Below are positions 1 to 8,886 of a stretch of 64,000 bases of DNA, in pieces. The stretch spans positions 1 through 64,000 of the forward strand of contig NZ_QPJL01000012.1 of NCBI RefSeq assembly GCF_003337565.1. Direction: 5' to 3'. Origin of the DNA: Paracoccus lutimaris (GTDB lineage: Bacteria > Pseudomonadota > Alphaproteobacteria > Rhodobacterales > Rhodobacteraceae). The notes under the pieces are model-generated. The model made no database searches, was not told the origin of the DNA, and was given only the letters and a program-made list of their open reading frames with translations. The stretch's first letter is position 1, and each line of letters begins with the position of its first letter. Position numbers and translations under genes: made by a program.

Positions 1-94
1 GCTATGACAGATCCGCCAAGACCTTCCTATCCGCCGTCGCCCTCGCCGCAACAGTCATGTTCTGGCTGTGAAGATCAATGAGTCTGGAGCCTAG
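1..94 (+). mobile_element. Right end of an IS5-type insertion sequence
   Basis: The segment contains the last codons of a transposase (3-71) followed by about 20 bp of terminal sequence ending near GGAGCCTAG. The istA reading frame of an IS21-type element stops being recognisable at the same point (about position 92-95), so this element appears to have inserted into istA. The left end lies outside the window, so the inverted repeat and target duplication could not be verified. The boundary is accurate to only a few bases. Confidence 0.55.
3..71 (+). CDS. IS5-family transposase, C-terminal fragment cut by window edge
   Basis: Frame 3 from the first base reads YDRSAKTFLSAVALAATVMF and two further residues before a TGA at 69-71. 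This hydrophobic tail ending in FWL is familiar from the C-terminus of IS5/IS427-group DDE transposases of Rhodobacterales. Only 22 residues are visible, so the catalytic core cannot be checked. It is partial because the window begins inside the gene, and there is no evidence here that it is broken. The assignment rests on remembered family similarity. Confidence 0.55.
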   Translation, partial: YDRSAKTFLSAVALAATVMFWL

Positions 95-245
95 GGCGAT
101 CCGGCGTCTGAAACGCAGGTTCAACAATCCCCTCCCGCAAATACTTCTTGATTGTGTTGCGCGCGATGCCCGTGCGCCGCGCAATCTCTCGAATGGGCAT
201 CTTGTCTCGCAGCGCCCATGTCCTGATAACCTTCAAAAATCCCAT
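95..245 (-). pseudogene. istA: istA, IS21-family transposase, N-terminal fragment
   Basis: The frame starts at ATG 245 and gives MGFLKVIRTWALRDKMPIRE followed by IARRTGIARNTIKKYLREG, the N-terminal helix-turn-helix of IS21 IstA proteins, then VEPAFQTPDRP. A normal IstA continues for several hundred residues through a DDE catalytic core. Here the frame leaves the family sequence near position 94 and meets a stop at 75-77 in foreign sequence. It is therefore a disrupted remnant with only the DNA-binding head. An upstream in-frame start at 305 exists but lies within the terminal region. Confidence 0.75.
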
Positions 246-298
246 GTCGATCACTCCATTTGCCCCCAGCTGGTTCAAGCCGGGGCAAGGTTGCACAT

Positions 299-355
299 GG
301 GTCAATTCTCAATGACAATTTCCGCTGTTGCCGGGTCAAATCTCAGTGGCAATCA
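299..355. repeat. Two terminal repeats of the IS21-type element
   Basis: On the minus strand, 355-333 and 317-299 both carry the pattern ATTG..(A)CTGAGA or ATTGAGAA followed by TTGACCC. The outer copy is longer by a few bases. Spaced directly repeated end motifs of this kind are characteristic of IS21 termini. The matching right end is not in the window. Confidence 0.6.
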
Positions 356-375
356 ACACCGAACGACCGCAAAGG

Positions 376-1254
376 CTATTCCTTGACCGCCCCGGTCATC
401 GACGAGACGTAGTAATCGACAAAGAACGAATAGAGGATCACCACCGGCAGCGATCCCAGCAGCGCCCCGCTCATCAGGGCGCCCCATTCATAGATGTCGC
501 CGCGCACCAGCTCGGTCAGCACGCCCACCGGGACGGTCTTGTTTTCCGAACTGGAGATGAAGGTCAGCGCATAGATGAATTCGTTCCAGCTGAGCGTAAA
601 GGCAAAGATCCCGGCCGAGATCAGCCCCGGCACCGCCAAAGGCAGCACCACCTTGGTCAGGATCTGCCAGCGGCTGGCCCCGTCGACCAGCGCCGATTCC
701 TCAAGCTCGTAAGGGATCGAGCGGAAATAGCCCATCAAGAGCCAGGTGCAGAACGGGATCAGGAAGGTCGGATAGGTCAGGATCAGCGCCAGGCGCGAGT
801 CGAAGATGCCGACCTGAAAGACGATATAGGCCAAGGGGATGAACAGGATCGAGGGCGGCACCAGATAGGCCAGAAAGATCAGAAGTCCGGTGATCCGCGC
901 GCCCTTGAAGCGCAGCCGTTCGATCGCATAGGCCGCCAGCACCGAGGCAAACAGCGCAATCACCGTCGAGGCGACCGAGACGATGACCGTGTTCCACATC
1001 CAGCCCGGATATGAGGTTTCAAACAGCAGATAGCGCATGTGTTCCAGCGTCGGGCCGACCACCCAGAACGGGCTGTAGTTTTCGTAATCGGTCAACTGGT
1101 TGTCGGGCTTCACCGCGGTAATCGCCATCCAGTAGAACGGGAACAGCAGCACGAAGACAAAGACCGCCAGCGGCAGATAGACCACAAGGATGCGGCGCGG
1201 CAGGGTCTCGAACTGTTCCAGCGGGGCAGAGTTGTCCTCGGTCGCTTTGGCCAT
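376..1254 (-). CDS. Sugar ABC transporter permease, MalG-like
   Basis: This 292-residue inner-membrane protein is one of two transmembrane subunits of a carbohydrate importer of the CUT1 class. It has about six hydrophobic segments and the cytoplasmic EAA loop that docks on the ATPase, seen as ELEESALVDGASRWQ then LPLAVPGL near residues 190-220. It is the last gene of a four-gene minus-strand operon, 12 bp after the partner permease. The IS21 remnant begins 20 bp past its stop, so any further operon gene has been separated. The substrate is not evident from sequence; the neighbouring genes suggest a sugar, sugar acid or polyol. Confidence 0.9.
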   Translation of the reverse strand: MAKATEDNSAPLEQFETLPRRILVVYLPLAVFVFVLLFPFYWMAITAVKPDNQLTDYENYSPFWVVGPTLEHMRYLLFETSYPGWMWNTVIVSVASTVIALFASVLAAYAIERLRFKGARITGLLIFLAYLVPPSILFIPLAYIVFQVGIFDSRLALILTYPTFLIPFCTWLLMGYFRSIPYELEESALVDGASRWQILTKVVLPLAVPGLISAGIFAFTLSWNEFIYALTFISSSENKTVPVGVLTELVRGDIYEWGALMSGALLGSLPVVILYSFFVDYYVSSMTGAVKE

Positions 1255-1266
1255 GATGCGCGCTCC

Positions 1267-2229
1267 TCAGTCCTGACCTTGTTGCCATTTGCGGCGCTGA
1301 AGGCCGAAGAAGCTGAACAGAATTGCCGCCAGCAGGAAGGGGATCATCGCGACCGCGATGGCCGCCCCCTCGCCCAGCTGGCCGCCGGGAATGGCGCGCT
1401 GGAACGACAGCGTGGCCATCAGATGCGTGGCGTTCACCGGGCCGCCCCGGGTCAGCACATAGATCAGCTGGAAATCGGTGAAGGTGAACAGGACCGAAAA
1501 GGTCATCACCACCGCGATGATCGGGGTCAGCAACGGCAGCGTCACCTTGCGAAAGCGCTGCCAGGGCGTGGCGCCGTCGATGGCCGCCGCCTCGTTCAGC
1601 GATTGCGGAATGGTCTGCAACCCGGCCAGAAGCGAGATGGCGACAAAGGGAATGCCGCGCCAGACATTGGCGGCGATCACCGACCAGCGCGCCGTCCAGG
1701 GGTCGCCAAGGAAGTTGATCGGCTGATCGATCAGCCCCATCTTCATCAGCGACCATGAGATGATCGAGAATTGCGAATCGAAGATCCACCAGAATGCCAT
1801 GGCCGACAGCACCGTCGGCACCACCCATGGCAACAGGATGATGGCCCGGAAGAAGTTCTTGAAGGGCAGATGCCGGTTCAGGATCAAGGCCAGCCACAGC
1901 CCCAGCCCGAATTTCGCCACCGAGGCGATGGTGGTGTAGAACACCGTGTTGAAGACGGTCAGCCAGAAGACCGGATCGTCAAACAGCCAGAGGTAATTCT
2001 CAAGCCCGATAAAGACGCCCTCGCGCCCGATCCTTGTATCGGTAAAGCCCAGCCAGACCCCCAGCCCCAGCGGATAGGTCAGAAAGAACAGCAGGAAGAT
2101 CGCGGCGGGCAGCATGAACAGAAAGCCCAGCCCGTTCTGGCTTTCCGACAGGCGCGACCACAATCCCCTGCGGGCGCGCGCCGGGGCGGCATCGCGGGCG
2201 TTTCTGGCCTGATCGGGTCCGGGCATCAT
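1267..2229 (-). CDS. Sugar ABC transporter permease, MalF/UgpA-like
   Basis: This 320-residue permease pairs with the MalG-like protein downstream. The first 30 residues are polar, then hydrophobic segments begin at LGFLFMLPAAIFLLFFLTYP, which is typical of the UgpA/MalF type. The EAA loop is visible as SLNEAAAIDGATPWQRF with LPLLTPI following. Two ATG codons are adjacent at the start (2229 and 2226), with a GGAAAGGA ribosome site just upstream. It follows the binding-protein gene after a 77-bp gap and precedes its partner by 12 bp. Confidence 0.9.
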   Translation of the reverse strand: MMPGPDQARNARDAAPARARRGLWSRLSESQNGLGFLFMLPAAIFLLFFLTYPLGLGVWLGFTDTRIGREGVFIGLENYLWLFDDPVFWLTVFNTVFYTTIASVAKFGLGLWLALILNRHLPFKNFFRAIILLPWVVPTVLSAMAFWWIFDSQFSIISWSLMKMGLIDQPINFLGDPWTARWSVIAANVWRGIPFVAISLLAGLQTIPQSLNEAAAIDGATPWQRFRKVTLPLLTPIIAVVMTFSVLFTFTDFQLIYVLTRGGPVNATHLMATLSFQRAIPGGQLGEGAAIAVAMIPFLLAAILFSFFGLQRRKWQQGQD

Positions 2230-2306
2230 GCGTCCTTTCCTTGGGCGTGTTCAGCGGGTTTTTCAGTCGACAGGCGGGGCGGCCCGAAAGCCGCCCCCCA
2301 TCGGGA

Positions 2307-3620
2307 TCAGCGGTAATAGCGCTGCAGGCGCCGCTCGGCATTGGCGATGGCTTCCTCGGGGGTGCGCTGGCCGGTCACGGCCTCGGCGAACATGTCCACA
2401 AGGACGTAATCGGCCATGGCGCCTGCCGATGCCGGCCCCAGCGGCCCGGCATAGCCATTCACCCGCAGCGATTCAGAGGCCTTTGCATAGGGCGCATGGA
2501 CCGGGTTCGAGGTCCAGACCGGGTTCGCCGCAAACTCCTTGAGCGCCTGACAGCAATAGGCGCTGGCGGCCTCAAGCCATTTGTTCATGTTCTCGGACCG
2601 GTACATGAACTCGATATAGGCCTTGGCGGCGTTCGGATATTTGCAATGGCTGAAGATCGACAGAGTCGAGGTCTGGTGCAGCTCGACCGACTTGCCGACC
2701 GGGCCGATGGGCAGGTTGGTGGTGCGCAGGTCTTCGGCGATGGGCTTCATCGCCTCGTCCTTCATCGCGGCGTAATACAGCGACACGCCATTCGCGGTCA
2801 GCGAGATTTCCCCGGCCAGGAAGGCGCGGTTGTTGTTGATGTCGAGCCAGCTTTCCGTGCCCGGAATGAAGGTCGCGTAAAGCTGTTTGGCATAGTCGAT
2901 GGCGGCCAGCGTCTCGGGGCTGTTGATGGTGACCTGGCCTTCGGCATTCACCGCCTCGCCGCCATGCGACCACAAGAGCCAATGCGCGTAGTTGTTGCCG
3001 TCGCCCACCGCCTTGCCATGCGGGAAGCCCGCGGGCGTGCCCTTTTCCTTCAGCGCCTGGCACAGTTTCAGGAAACCGGCGGTGTCGGTCGGGAACTCAT
3101 CAAAGCCCGCCGCCTTCATGTGGCTGTCGCGATAGCAGATGGCGTTGCCGATGGCGCAAAGCGGCGTCGCGATCCATTTGCCATCCTGCGAGCCATAGGC
3201 CGCAAGCCCGTCATACCAGCCGCCATGCGCCTCGCCCAGATGGGTGCAAAGGTCGGTCACGTCGACCAGCTTGTCGGGATACTGGAAGGGGTCGTCGAAC
3301 CAACTCATCACCATGTCCGGGCCCGAGCCCACATTGGCAGCGACGGCAGCCTTGGGACGCACATCCTCCCAGCTTTCCTGATCGATGGTGACCTGCACGC
3401 CGGTCGCCTCGGTAAAGGCGGCGGTGTTGGCGTTCCAGGCTTCCTCCTCGCCCTTGACGAAGGGGACCCAGCGCAGCAGGCGCAGGGAAGCCCCCTCTTC
3501 GGGCGTGAACATGGGCGCGGCCTGCGCCAGCGCGCGCCCGGCGCGGAACGGGCCGACAAGCGCGCCCGCCGCAGCCAGCGCAGCCGTGCCTTGCAGCAGT
3601 TTTCTGCGGTCGATGGTCAT
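2307..3620 (-). CDS. Extracellular sugar-binding protein of ABC transporter, Tat-exported
   Basis: This 437-residue solute-binding protein belongs to the family-1 carbohydrate-binding group. The start at 3620 gives MTIDRRKLLQGTAALAAAGA, a twin-arginine signal (DRRKLLQG) with an AQA cleavage region near residue 34. A longer frame begins at 3686, but it would bury the signal. The mature part has the expected alternating features, such as YGSQDGKWIATPLC and FLAGEISLTANG. It is the second gene of the operon, about 90 bp after the ATPase. Binding-protein mRNA is usually in excess over the permeases; no clear hairpin was found here to explain that. Confidence 0.88.
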   Translation of the reverse strand: MTIDRRKLLQGTAALAAAGALVGPFRAGRALAQAAPMFTPEEGASLRLLRWVPFVKGEEEAWNANTAAFTEATGVQVTIDQESWEDVRPKAAVAANVGSGPDMVMSWFDDPFQYPDKLVDVTDLCTHLGEAHGGWYDGLAAYGSQDGKWIATPLCAIGNAICYRDSHMKAAGFDEFPTDTAGFLKLCQALKEKGTPAGFPHGKAVGDGNNYAHWLLWSHGGEAVNAEGQVTINSPETLAAIDYAKQLYATFIPGTESWLDINNNRAFLAGEISLTANGVSLYYAAMKDEAMKPIAEDLRTTNLPIGPVGKSVELHQTSTLSIFSHCKYPNAAKAYIEFMYRSENMNKWLEAASAYCCQALKEFAANPVWTSNPVHAPYAKASESLRVNGYAGPLGPASAGAMADYVLVDMFAEAVTGQRTPEEAIANAERRLQRYYR

Positions 3621-3713
3621 GGGGTTCCTCCTCGCTGAATGAAACGGGCGATCTGAGGCCGCCCGGTTTATACGCCCCGCCGCCACCCTCCCCGGCGGCG
3701 GCGGGGCGGTCGG

Positions 3714-4769
<1,056 letters not shown>

Positions 4770-4880
4770 TGCCGCCCCTCCCACAGGTATGCATTGCCGG
4801 ATGCTATGCGTCAAATAGCCGTCTGGGCAAGAAGATTTTCGCGCCCCGGCAATGGCTGTACCAAGGGCAGCTTTTATTTG

Positions 4881-4896
4881 ACAATGTATACGTTGT
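4881..4896. promoter_or_regulatory. Putative GntR-type operator, ACAATGTATACGTTGT
   Basis: A 16-bp near-perfect palindrome centred on GTATAC lies between the divergent ABC and Tct operons. It overlaps a TTGACA sequence at 4878-4883 that could act as a -35 element for the plus-strand operon. It resembles the ATGTATACAT palindrome before denD at 15828. FCD-type GntR regulators bind short palindromes of this kind. Which of the two regulators in the window binds is inferred, not shown. Confidence 0.5.
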
Positions 4897-4945
4897 GGAA
4901 AAAACTGAGCCCCGGACGATATGAACATCAGGGAGAAACGCATCC

Positions 4946-5977
4946 ATGACGGGCAAGATCACCAGAATCGCACGAGGAATCATCGACCGCCGCGCGGCGC
5001 TGACGGGCATCGCGCTGGCGGCCATTGCCGGCCTTGGCGCGCTTCCCGGCCCCTTTGCCGCAGGTCCCGCATCGGCCGAATATCCCGAGCGCCCGATCGA
5101 GATGATCGTGCCCTGGGGCGCGGGCGGCGGCACCGATGCGGTGGGCCGGATCTTTGCCCAGATCCTGCAGGAAAACCTGGGCCAGCCAGTCAATGTGGTG
5201 AACCGCACCGGCGGCTCGGGCGTGGTCGGCCACACCGCCATCGCGCGCGCCAAAGCCGACGGCTACACCATGGGTGTCATGACCATCGAGATCGACATGA
5301 TGCATTGGCAGGGCCTGACCGCGCTGACCCATCAGGATTTCGACATTCTCGGCATGGTGAATGCTGATCCGGGCGGGCTGATGGTGTCCGAGGACAGTGA
5401 ATGGAAGGACGCGGCAAGCCTGCGCGATGCGATCAAGGCGGCGGCGCCCGGCACCTTCAATGCCTCGGGCACCGGTCAGGGCGGCATCTGGCACCTGAAC
5501 CTGCTGGGCTGGCTGATGTCCGAGGGCATCCCGGTCGAGGCCGTGACCTGGGTGCCCAGCGAGGGCTCTGTCGCGGGCCTGACCGACATGGTCGCGGGGG
5601 GCGTGAACATGGTGACCTCCTCCCTTGCCGAGGGCCGCGCCCTGATCGAGGCCGGCAAGGTCCTGCCGCTGGCCAGCATGTCGGCGGACAGGCAGGCGAT
5701 GTTCCCCGATGTGCCCACCATCAAGGACGCGACCGGATCGGACTGGAGCCTGTCGGTCTGGCGCACCATCGTCGTGCCCAAGGGCCTGCCCGCGGACGTG
5801 CGCACGCGCCTGGCCGACGCGGTCAAGGCCGCCTATGACAGCCCGACCTATCAGGATTTCATGAAGGAACGCGGCTTTGGCCTGCGCTGGATGGGTCCCG
5901 ACGAGGCCACCGCACAGGTCGCCGCCGATGATGCCAGCCTTGGCGCGGTGATGAAGGCCGCGGGTCTGGCCAAGTGA
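4946..5977 (+). CDS. tctC: Tripartite tricarboxylate transporter substrate-binding protein, TctC/Bug family
   Basis: This 343-residue periplasmic receptor belongs to a TctABC importer. The N-terminus has a twin-arginine-like signal (DRRAALTG plus a long hydrophobic stretch, cleavage near ASA at 49). The mature protein starts YPERPIEMIVPWGAGGGTD, the hallmark of the Bug/TctC family, and continues with NRTGGSGVVGH. The ribosome site GGGAG lies 12 bp before the ATG. Next to ltnD and otnK, the likely ligand is a four-carbon sugar acid such as threonate or erythronate rather than citrate. That ligand is an inference from context. Confidence 0.88.
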   Translation: MTGKITRIARGIIDRRAALTGIALAAIAGLGALPGPFAAGPASAEYPERPIEMIVPWGAGGGTDAVGRIFAQILQENLGQPVNVVNRTGGSGVVGHTAIARAKADGYTMGVMTIEIDMMHWQGLTALTHQDFDILGMVNADPGGLMVSEDSEWKDAASLRDAIKAAAPGTFNASGTGQGGIWHLNLLGWLMSEGIPVEAVTWVPSEGSVAGLTDMVAGGVNMVTSSLAEGRALIEAGKVLPLASMSADRQAMFPDVPTIKDATGSDWSLSVWRTIVVPKGLPADVRTRLADAVKAAYDSPTYQDFMKERGFGLRWMGPDEATAQVAADDASLGAVMKAAGLAK

Positions 5978-6480
5978 GCCAGCCGCATCTGAACCGGCCC
6001 CGGCGCGCCCGCGATATCGGGCTGGGCGCCGTCTCGATCCTGATCGGGGCGGCGCTGCTGCTCGGATCGCGCGGATTTGGCGCGATCCCGGGCCAGAATT
6101 ACGGCGCCGACACCCTGCCCCGGCTGATCGCGCTGCTGGCCATCGGCACCGGCATCGCCATGTTGATCCAGGTGCTGCGCGCGCCCGCTGCGCCGCCCGG
6201 AGACAGCGGCCCGTCAACGGGCTGGATCCACGAGCCCCGCGCATGGGGCCGACTGGGGATCGGACTGGCGCTGGTTCTGGGCTATGCGCTCTTCTCGGAG
6301 ACGACCGGTTTTGTCATCGCGGGCTTTGGCGTGGTCGCGGGGCTGGCGCTGCTGATGGGCGTCCGGGTCCTGCCCGCCATCGCCCTTGGCATCGTCTCGG
6401 CCATTGCCCTGCGCTATGCCTTTGCCGATATCCTGCTGGTGCCGCTTCCGCGCCTGTCCCTGCCCGGAACAGGGGGCTAG
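5974..6480 (+). CDS. tctB: Tripartite tricarboxylate transporter small permease, TctB family
   Basis: This 168-residue protein with four hydrophobic segments is the small membrane subunit of the Tct importer. The GTG start at 5974 overlaps the tctC stop (GTGA), so translation is probably coupled. TctB proteins are poorly conserved; it is recognised by size, membrane pattern and position between TctC and TctA. A glycine-rich proximal loop reads GFGAIPGQNYGADTLPRL, which is typical of the family. Confidence 0.82.
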   Translation: MSQPHLNRPRRARDIGLGAVSILIGAALLLGSRGFGAIPGQNYGADTLPRLIALLAIGTGIAMLIQVLRAPAAPPGDSGPSTGWIHEPRAWGRLGIGLALVLGYALFSETTGFVIAGFGVVAGLALLMGVRVLPAIALGIVSAIALRYAFADILLVPLPRLSLPGTGG

Positions 6481-6481
6481 C

Positions 6482-7972
6482 ATGGTACTGACCCAGGCAC
6501 TCGGGCTGGTGCTGACCCCGCAGGTCATCCTGACCATGATCGCCTCGGGGGCATTCGGGCTGTTTCTGGGCGCCATGCCCGGTCTGACCGCGACCATGGC
6601 GACGGCGCTGCTGGTGCCGATCACCTTCTTCATGGAGCCGGTCCCGGCCATCGCCGCCATCGTCACCGCCGCCGCCATGGCGATCTTTGCGGGCGATCTT
6701 CCGGCGGCGCTGCTGCGCATCCCCGGCACGCCCGCCAGCGCCGCCTATACCGAGGACGCCTGGCGCATGACCCGCAGCGGCCGCGCCGCCGACGCGCTGG
6801 GGGCGCTGCTGGTTTTCTCGGCCATCGGCGGCATTCTGGGGACATTGGTGCTGATCCTTGCCTCACCCGCCCTGGCCGAGGTGGCGCTGAAATTTTCCTC
6901 GTTCGAGTATTTCTGGCTGGTGGTGATGGGGCTCAGCTGCGCCATCTTCGTCTCGCCGGGATCGGCACTGAAAAGCATGCTGTCGCTGGTCGTCGGACTG
7001 ACCGCAGCGACGGTTGGTTTCGACAATCCCGCCGGCCAGCCGCGCTTCACCTTTGGCAATGTCGACATGATGGCCGGCATCCCCTTCATCTGCGCGATGA
7101 TCGGGCTTTTCGCCAATGCCGAGGTGTTTCGCGCCATCATCCATCCGACCCGTCTGACCCGGGCCGAGCGCGCCGATACCAGCCGCATCTTTGCCCGCCA
7201 ATGGCACAACATCCGCTGCTATCCCCGGCAGATGCTGCGCGGCAGCGCGCTTGGCACCGTGATCGGCGCCCTGCCCGGCGCTGGTGCCGATATCGCCGCC
7301 TGGATCAGCTATGCGATCTCGAAACGTTTTTCGCGCACGCCCGGGAAATTCGGCACCGGCCATGTCGAGGGTCTGATCGAGGCGGGTTCCTCGAACAATG
7401 CCGCCGTCTCGGGGGCGTGGATCCCGGCGCTGGTATTTGGCATCCCCGGCGATTCCATTACCGCCATTGTCATCGGAGTGCTGTATATCAAGGGTATGAA
7501 TCCTGGACCGACGGTGTTCCTGATGCAGCCGCAGCTGATTTACGCGCTGTTCTTCGTCTTTCTGCTGGCGAACCTGATCATGCTGCCCCTGGGCTGGGCG
7601 GCGATCAAGCTGGGGGGACGGCTGCTGTCGGTGCCGCAGAACTATCTGATGCCGGTCATCATGCTGTCCTGCATCGTCGGCTCCTTCGCCATCACCAATT
7701 CACTGTTCGGCGTCTGGGTGATGCTGGCATTCGGCGTCATCGGCTTTGCCATGGAGGAATGCGACGTGCCCATCGCCCCCGCCATCCTTGGTCTGGTGCT
7801 GGGGCCGATGTTGGAAAAGAACTTCATCACCTCGATGATCAAGGCCGATGGCAATCTGCTGGCCTTTTTCGAGCGGCCGATTGCCGCAGCCCTTGGCGTC
7901 ATGGCCATCGCCTTCTGGTTGCTGCCGCTGATCCGCGCAATACTGAACCGCAGAAAGGCAGGTGCAACATGA
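6482..7972 (+). CDS. tctA: Tripartite tricarboxylate transporter large permease, TctA family
   Basis: This 496-residue large membrane subunit has about 11-12 hydrophobic segments. Family motifs include GLFLGAMPGLTATMATALLV near the N-terminus, and the related repeat GTVIGALPGAGADIAAWISY in the second half, reflecting the internal duplication of TctA. The start at 6482 follows the tctB stop by one base; an in-frame upstream extension overlaps tctB and is rejected. It overlaps ltnD by four bases, tying uptake to catabolism. Confidence 0.92.
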   Translation: MVLTQALGLVLTPQVILTMIASGAFGLFLGAMPGLTATMATALLVPITFFMEPVPAIAAIVTAAAMAIFAGDLPAALLRIPGTPASAAYTEDAWRMTRSGRAADALGALLVFSAIGGILGTLVLILASPALAEVALKFSSFEYFWLVVMGLSCAIFVSPGSALKSMLSLVVGLTAATVGFDNPAGQPRFTFGNVDMMAGIPFICAMIGLFANAEVFRAIIHPTRLTRAERADTSRIFARQWHNIRCYPRQMLRGSALGTVIGALPGAGADIAAWISYAISKRFSRTPGKFGTGHVEGLIEAGSSNNAAVSGAWIPALVFGIPGDSITAIVIGVLYIKGMNPGPTVFLMQPQLIYALFFVFLLANLIMLPLGWAAIKLGGRLLSVPQNYLMPVIMLSCIVGSFAITNSLFGVWVMLAFGVIGFAMEECDVPIAPAILGLVLGPMLEKNFITSMIKADGNLLAFFERPIAAALGVMAIAFWLLPLIRAILNRRKAGAT

Positions 7973-8874
7973 GCAAGGGCGTGACGGCGGGCGTGATCGG
8001 GCTGGGCTCGATGGGCATGGGGGCGGCGGTGTCGCTGGTCAGGGCCGGGATCACCACCCTGGGCCTGGATCTGCGCGACGAGGCCCGCACCGCCTTCGCC
8101 GAACAGGGCGGCATGCCTGCGCCTGACGCGGTGACGCTGGCGCGGCTTTCGGATGTGGTGCTGGTCTATGTCGTCAATGCCGCGCAGGCGCGCGAGGCAC
8201 TGTTCGGCCCCGGCGGCGCGGTGCCCGCCGCCCGTCGCGGCACCGTCTTCATCCTGTGCGTGACCATGCCGCCCGCAGACGCCATCCAGATCTGCGACCA
8301 GTTGGTGGCGGCAGGAATGCTGGCCATCGACGCCCCGGTTTCGGGCGGCGCGGCCAAGGCCGCCGAGGGGCAGATTTCCATGATGGCATCGGGTCCCGAG
8401 GCCGCCTTCCGGAAGGCCGCCCCGGTGCTTGAGGCGATCTCGGCCACCGTCTTCCGGCTGGGCGATGCGCCCGGCGCCGGGGCGCGGATGAAGGTCATCA
8501 ACCAGATGCTGGCGGGCGTCCATATCGCCGCCATGGCAGAGGCGATGGTGATGGCGGCCGCGCAGGGCATGGATCTGGCCGAGGTGCATCGCGTCATCCA
8601 GTCCTGCGCCGGCAATTCATGGATGTTCGCCAATCGCGGCGCGCATGTCGTCGCGGGCGATTACACGCCACATTCGGCGGTCGATATCTTCGTCAAGGAT
8701 CTGGGCATCGTGACCGAGACCGCACAGGGCACCGGCGCACCGGCGCCGCTGTCCGAGACCGCGCTTGGCCTGTTTCGCCAAGCCTCGGCGGCCGGGCTGG
8801 GGCGGCGCGACGATGCCGCCGTGGCACTGCATCTGGCAAGGCAGGCCGGGGTGAAACTGCCCGGCGACGAATAG
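7969..8874 (+). CDS. ltnD: L-threonate dehydrogenase
   Basis: This 301-residue protein is a member of the beta-hydroxyacid dehydrogenase family. It should oxidise L-threonate to the 2-keto acid with NAD. The nucleotide fold is GVIGLGSMGMGAA at the N-terminus, the substrate loop is APVSGGAAKAAEGQ near residue 120, and the catalytic lysine lies in MKVINQMLAGVH near 175. Length fits LtnD. The start ATG overlaps the tctA stop (ATGA), and otnK follows after 12 bp. The family also contains tartronate semialdehyde and 3-hydroxyisobutyrate dehydrogenases. The neighbouring otnK, otnI and otnC genes make threonate the best guess. Confidence 0.85.
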   Translation: MSKGVTAGVIGLGSMGMGAAVSLVRAGITTLGLDLRDEARTAFAEQGGMPAPDAVTLARLSDVVLVYVVNAAQAREALFGPGGAVPAARRGTVFILCVTMPPADAIQICDQLVAAGMLAIDAPVSGGAAKAAEGQISMMASGPEAAFRKAAPVLEAISATVFRLGDAPGAGARMKVINQMLAGVHIAAMAEAMVMAAAQGMDLAEVHRVIQSCAGNSWMFANRGAHVVAGDYTPHSAVDIFVKDLGIVTETAQGTGAPAPLSETALGLFRQASAAGLGRRDDAAVALHLARQAGVKLPGDE

Positions 8875-8886
8875 GGGAAACGGCAG

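Larger units (their letters stand above)
95..355 (-). mobile_element. IS21-type element, left-end remnant
   Basis: Read on the minus strand, this begins at 355 with TGATTGCCACTGAGATTTGA and carries two related terminal repeats, then the start of istA. IS21 elements typically begin with TG, carry multiple terminal repeats that bind the transposase, and encode istA then istB. Only about 260 bp remain before the IS5-type end interrupts it. It lies 20 bp beyond the stop codon of the ABC permease ending at 376, so it inserted directly behind that operon. It accounts for the stretch 72-375, which holds no intact gene. Confidence 0.7.
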
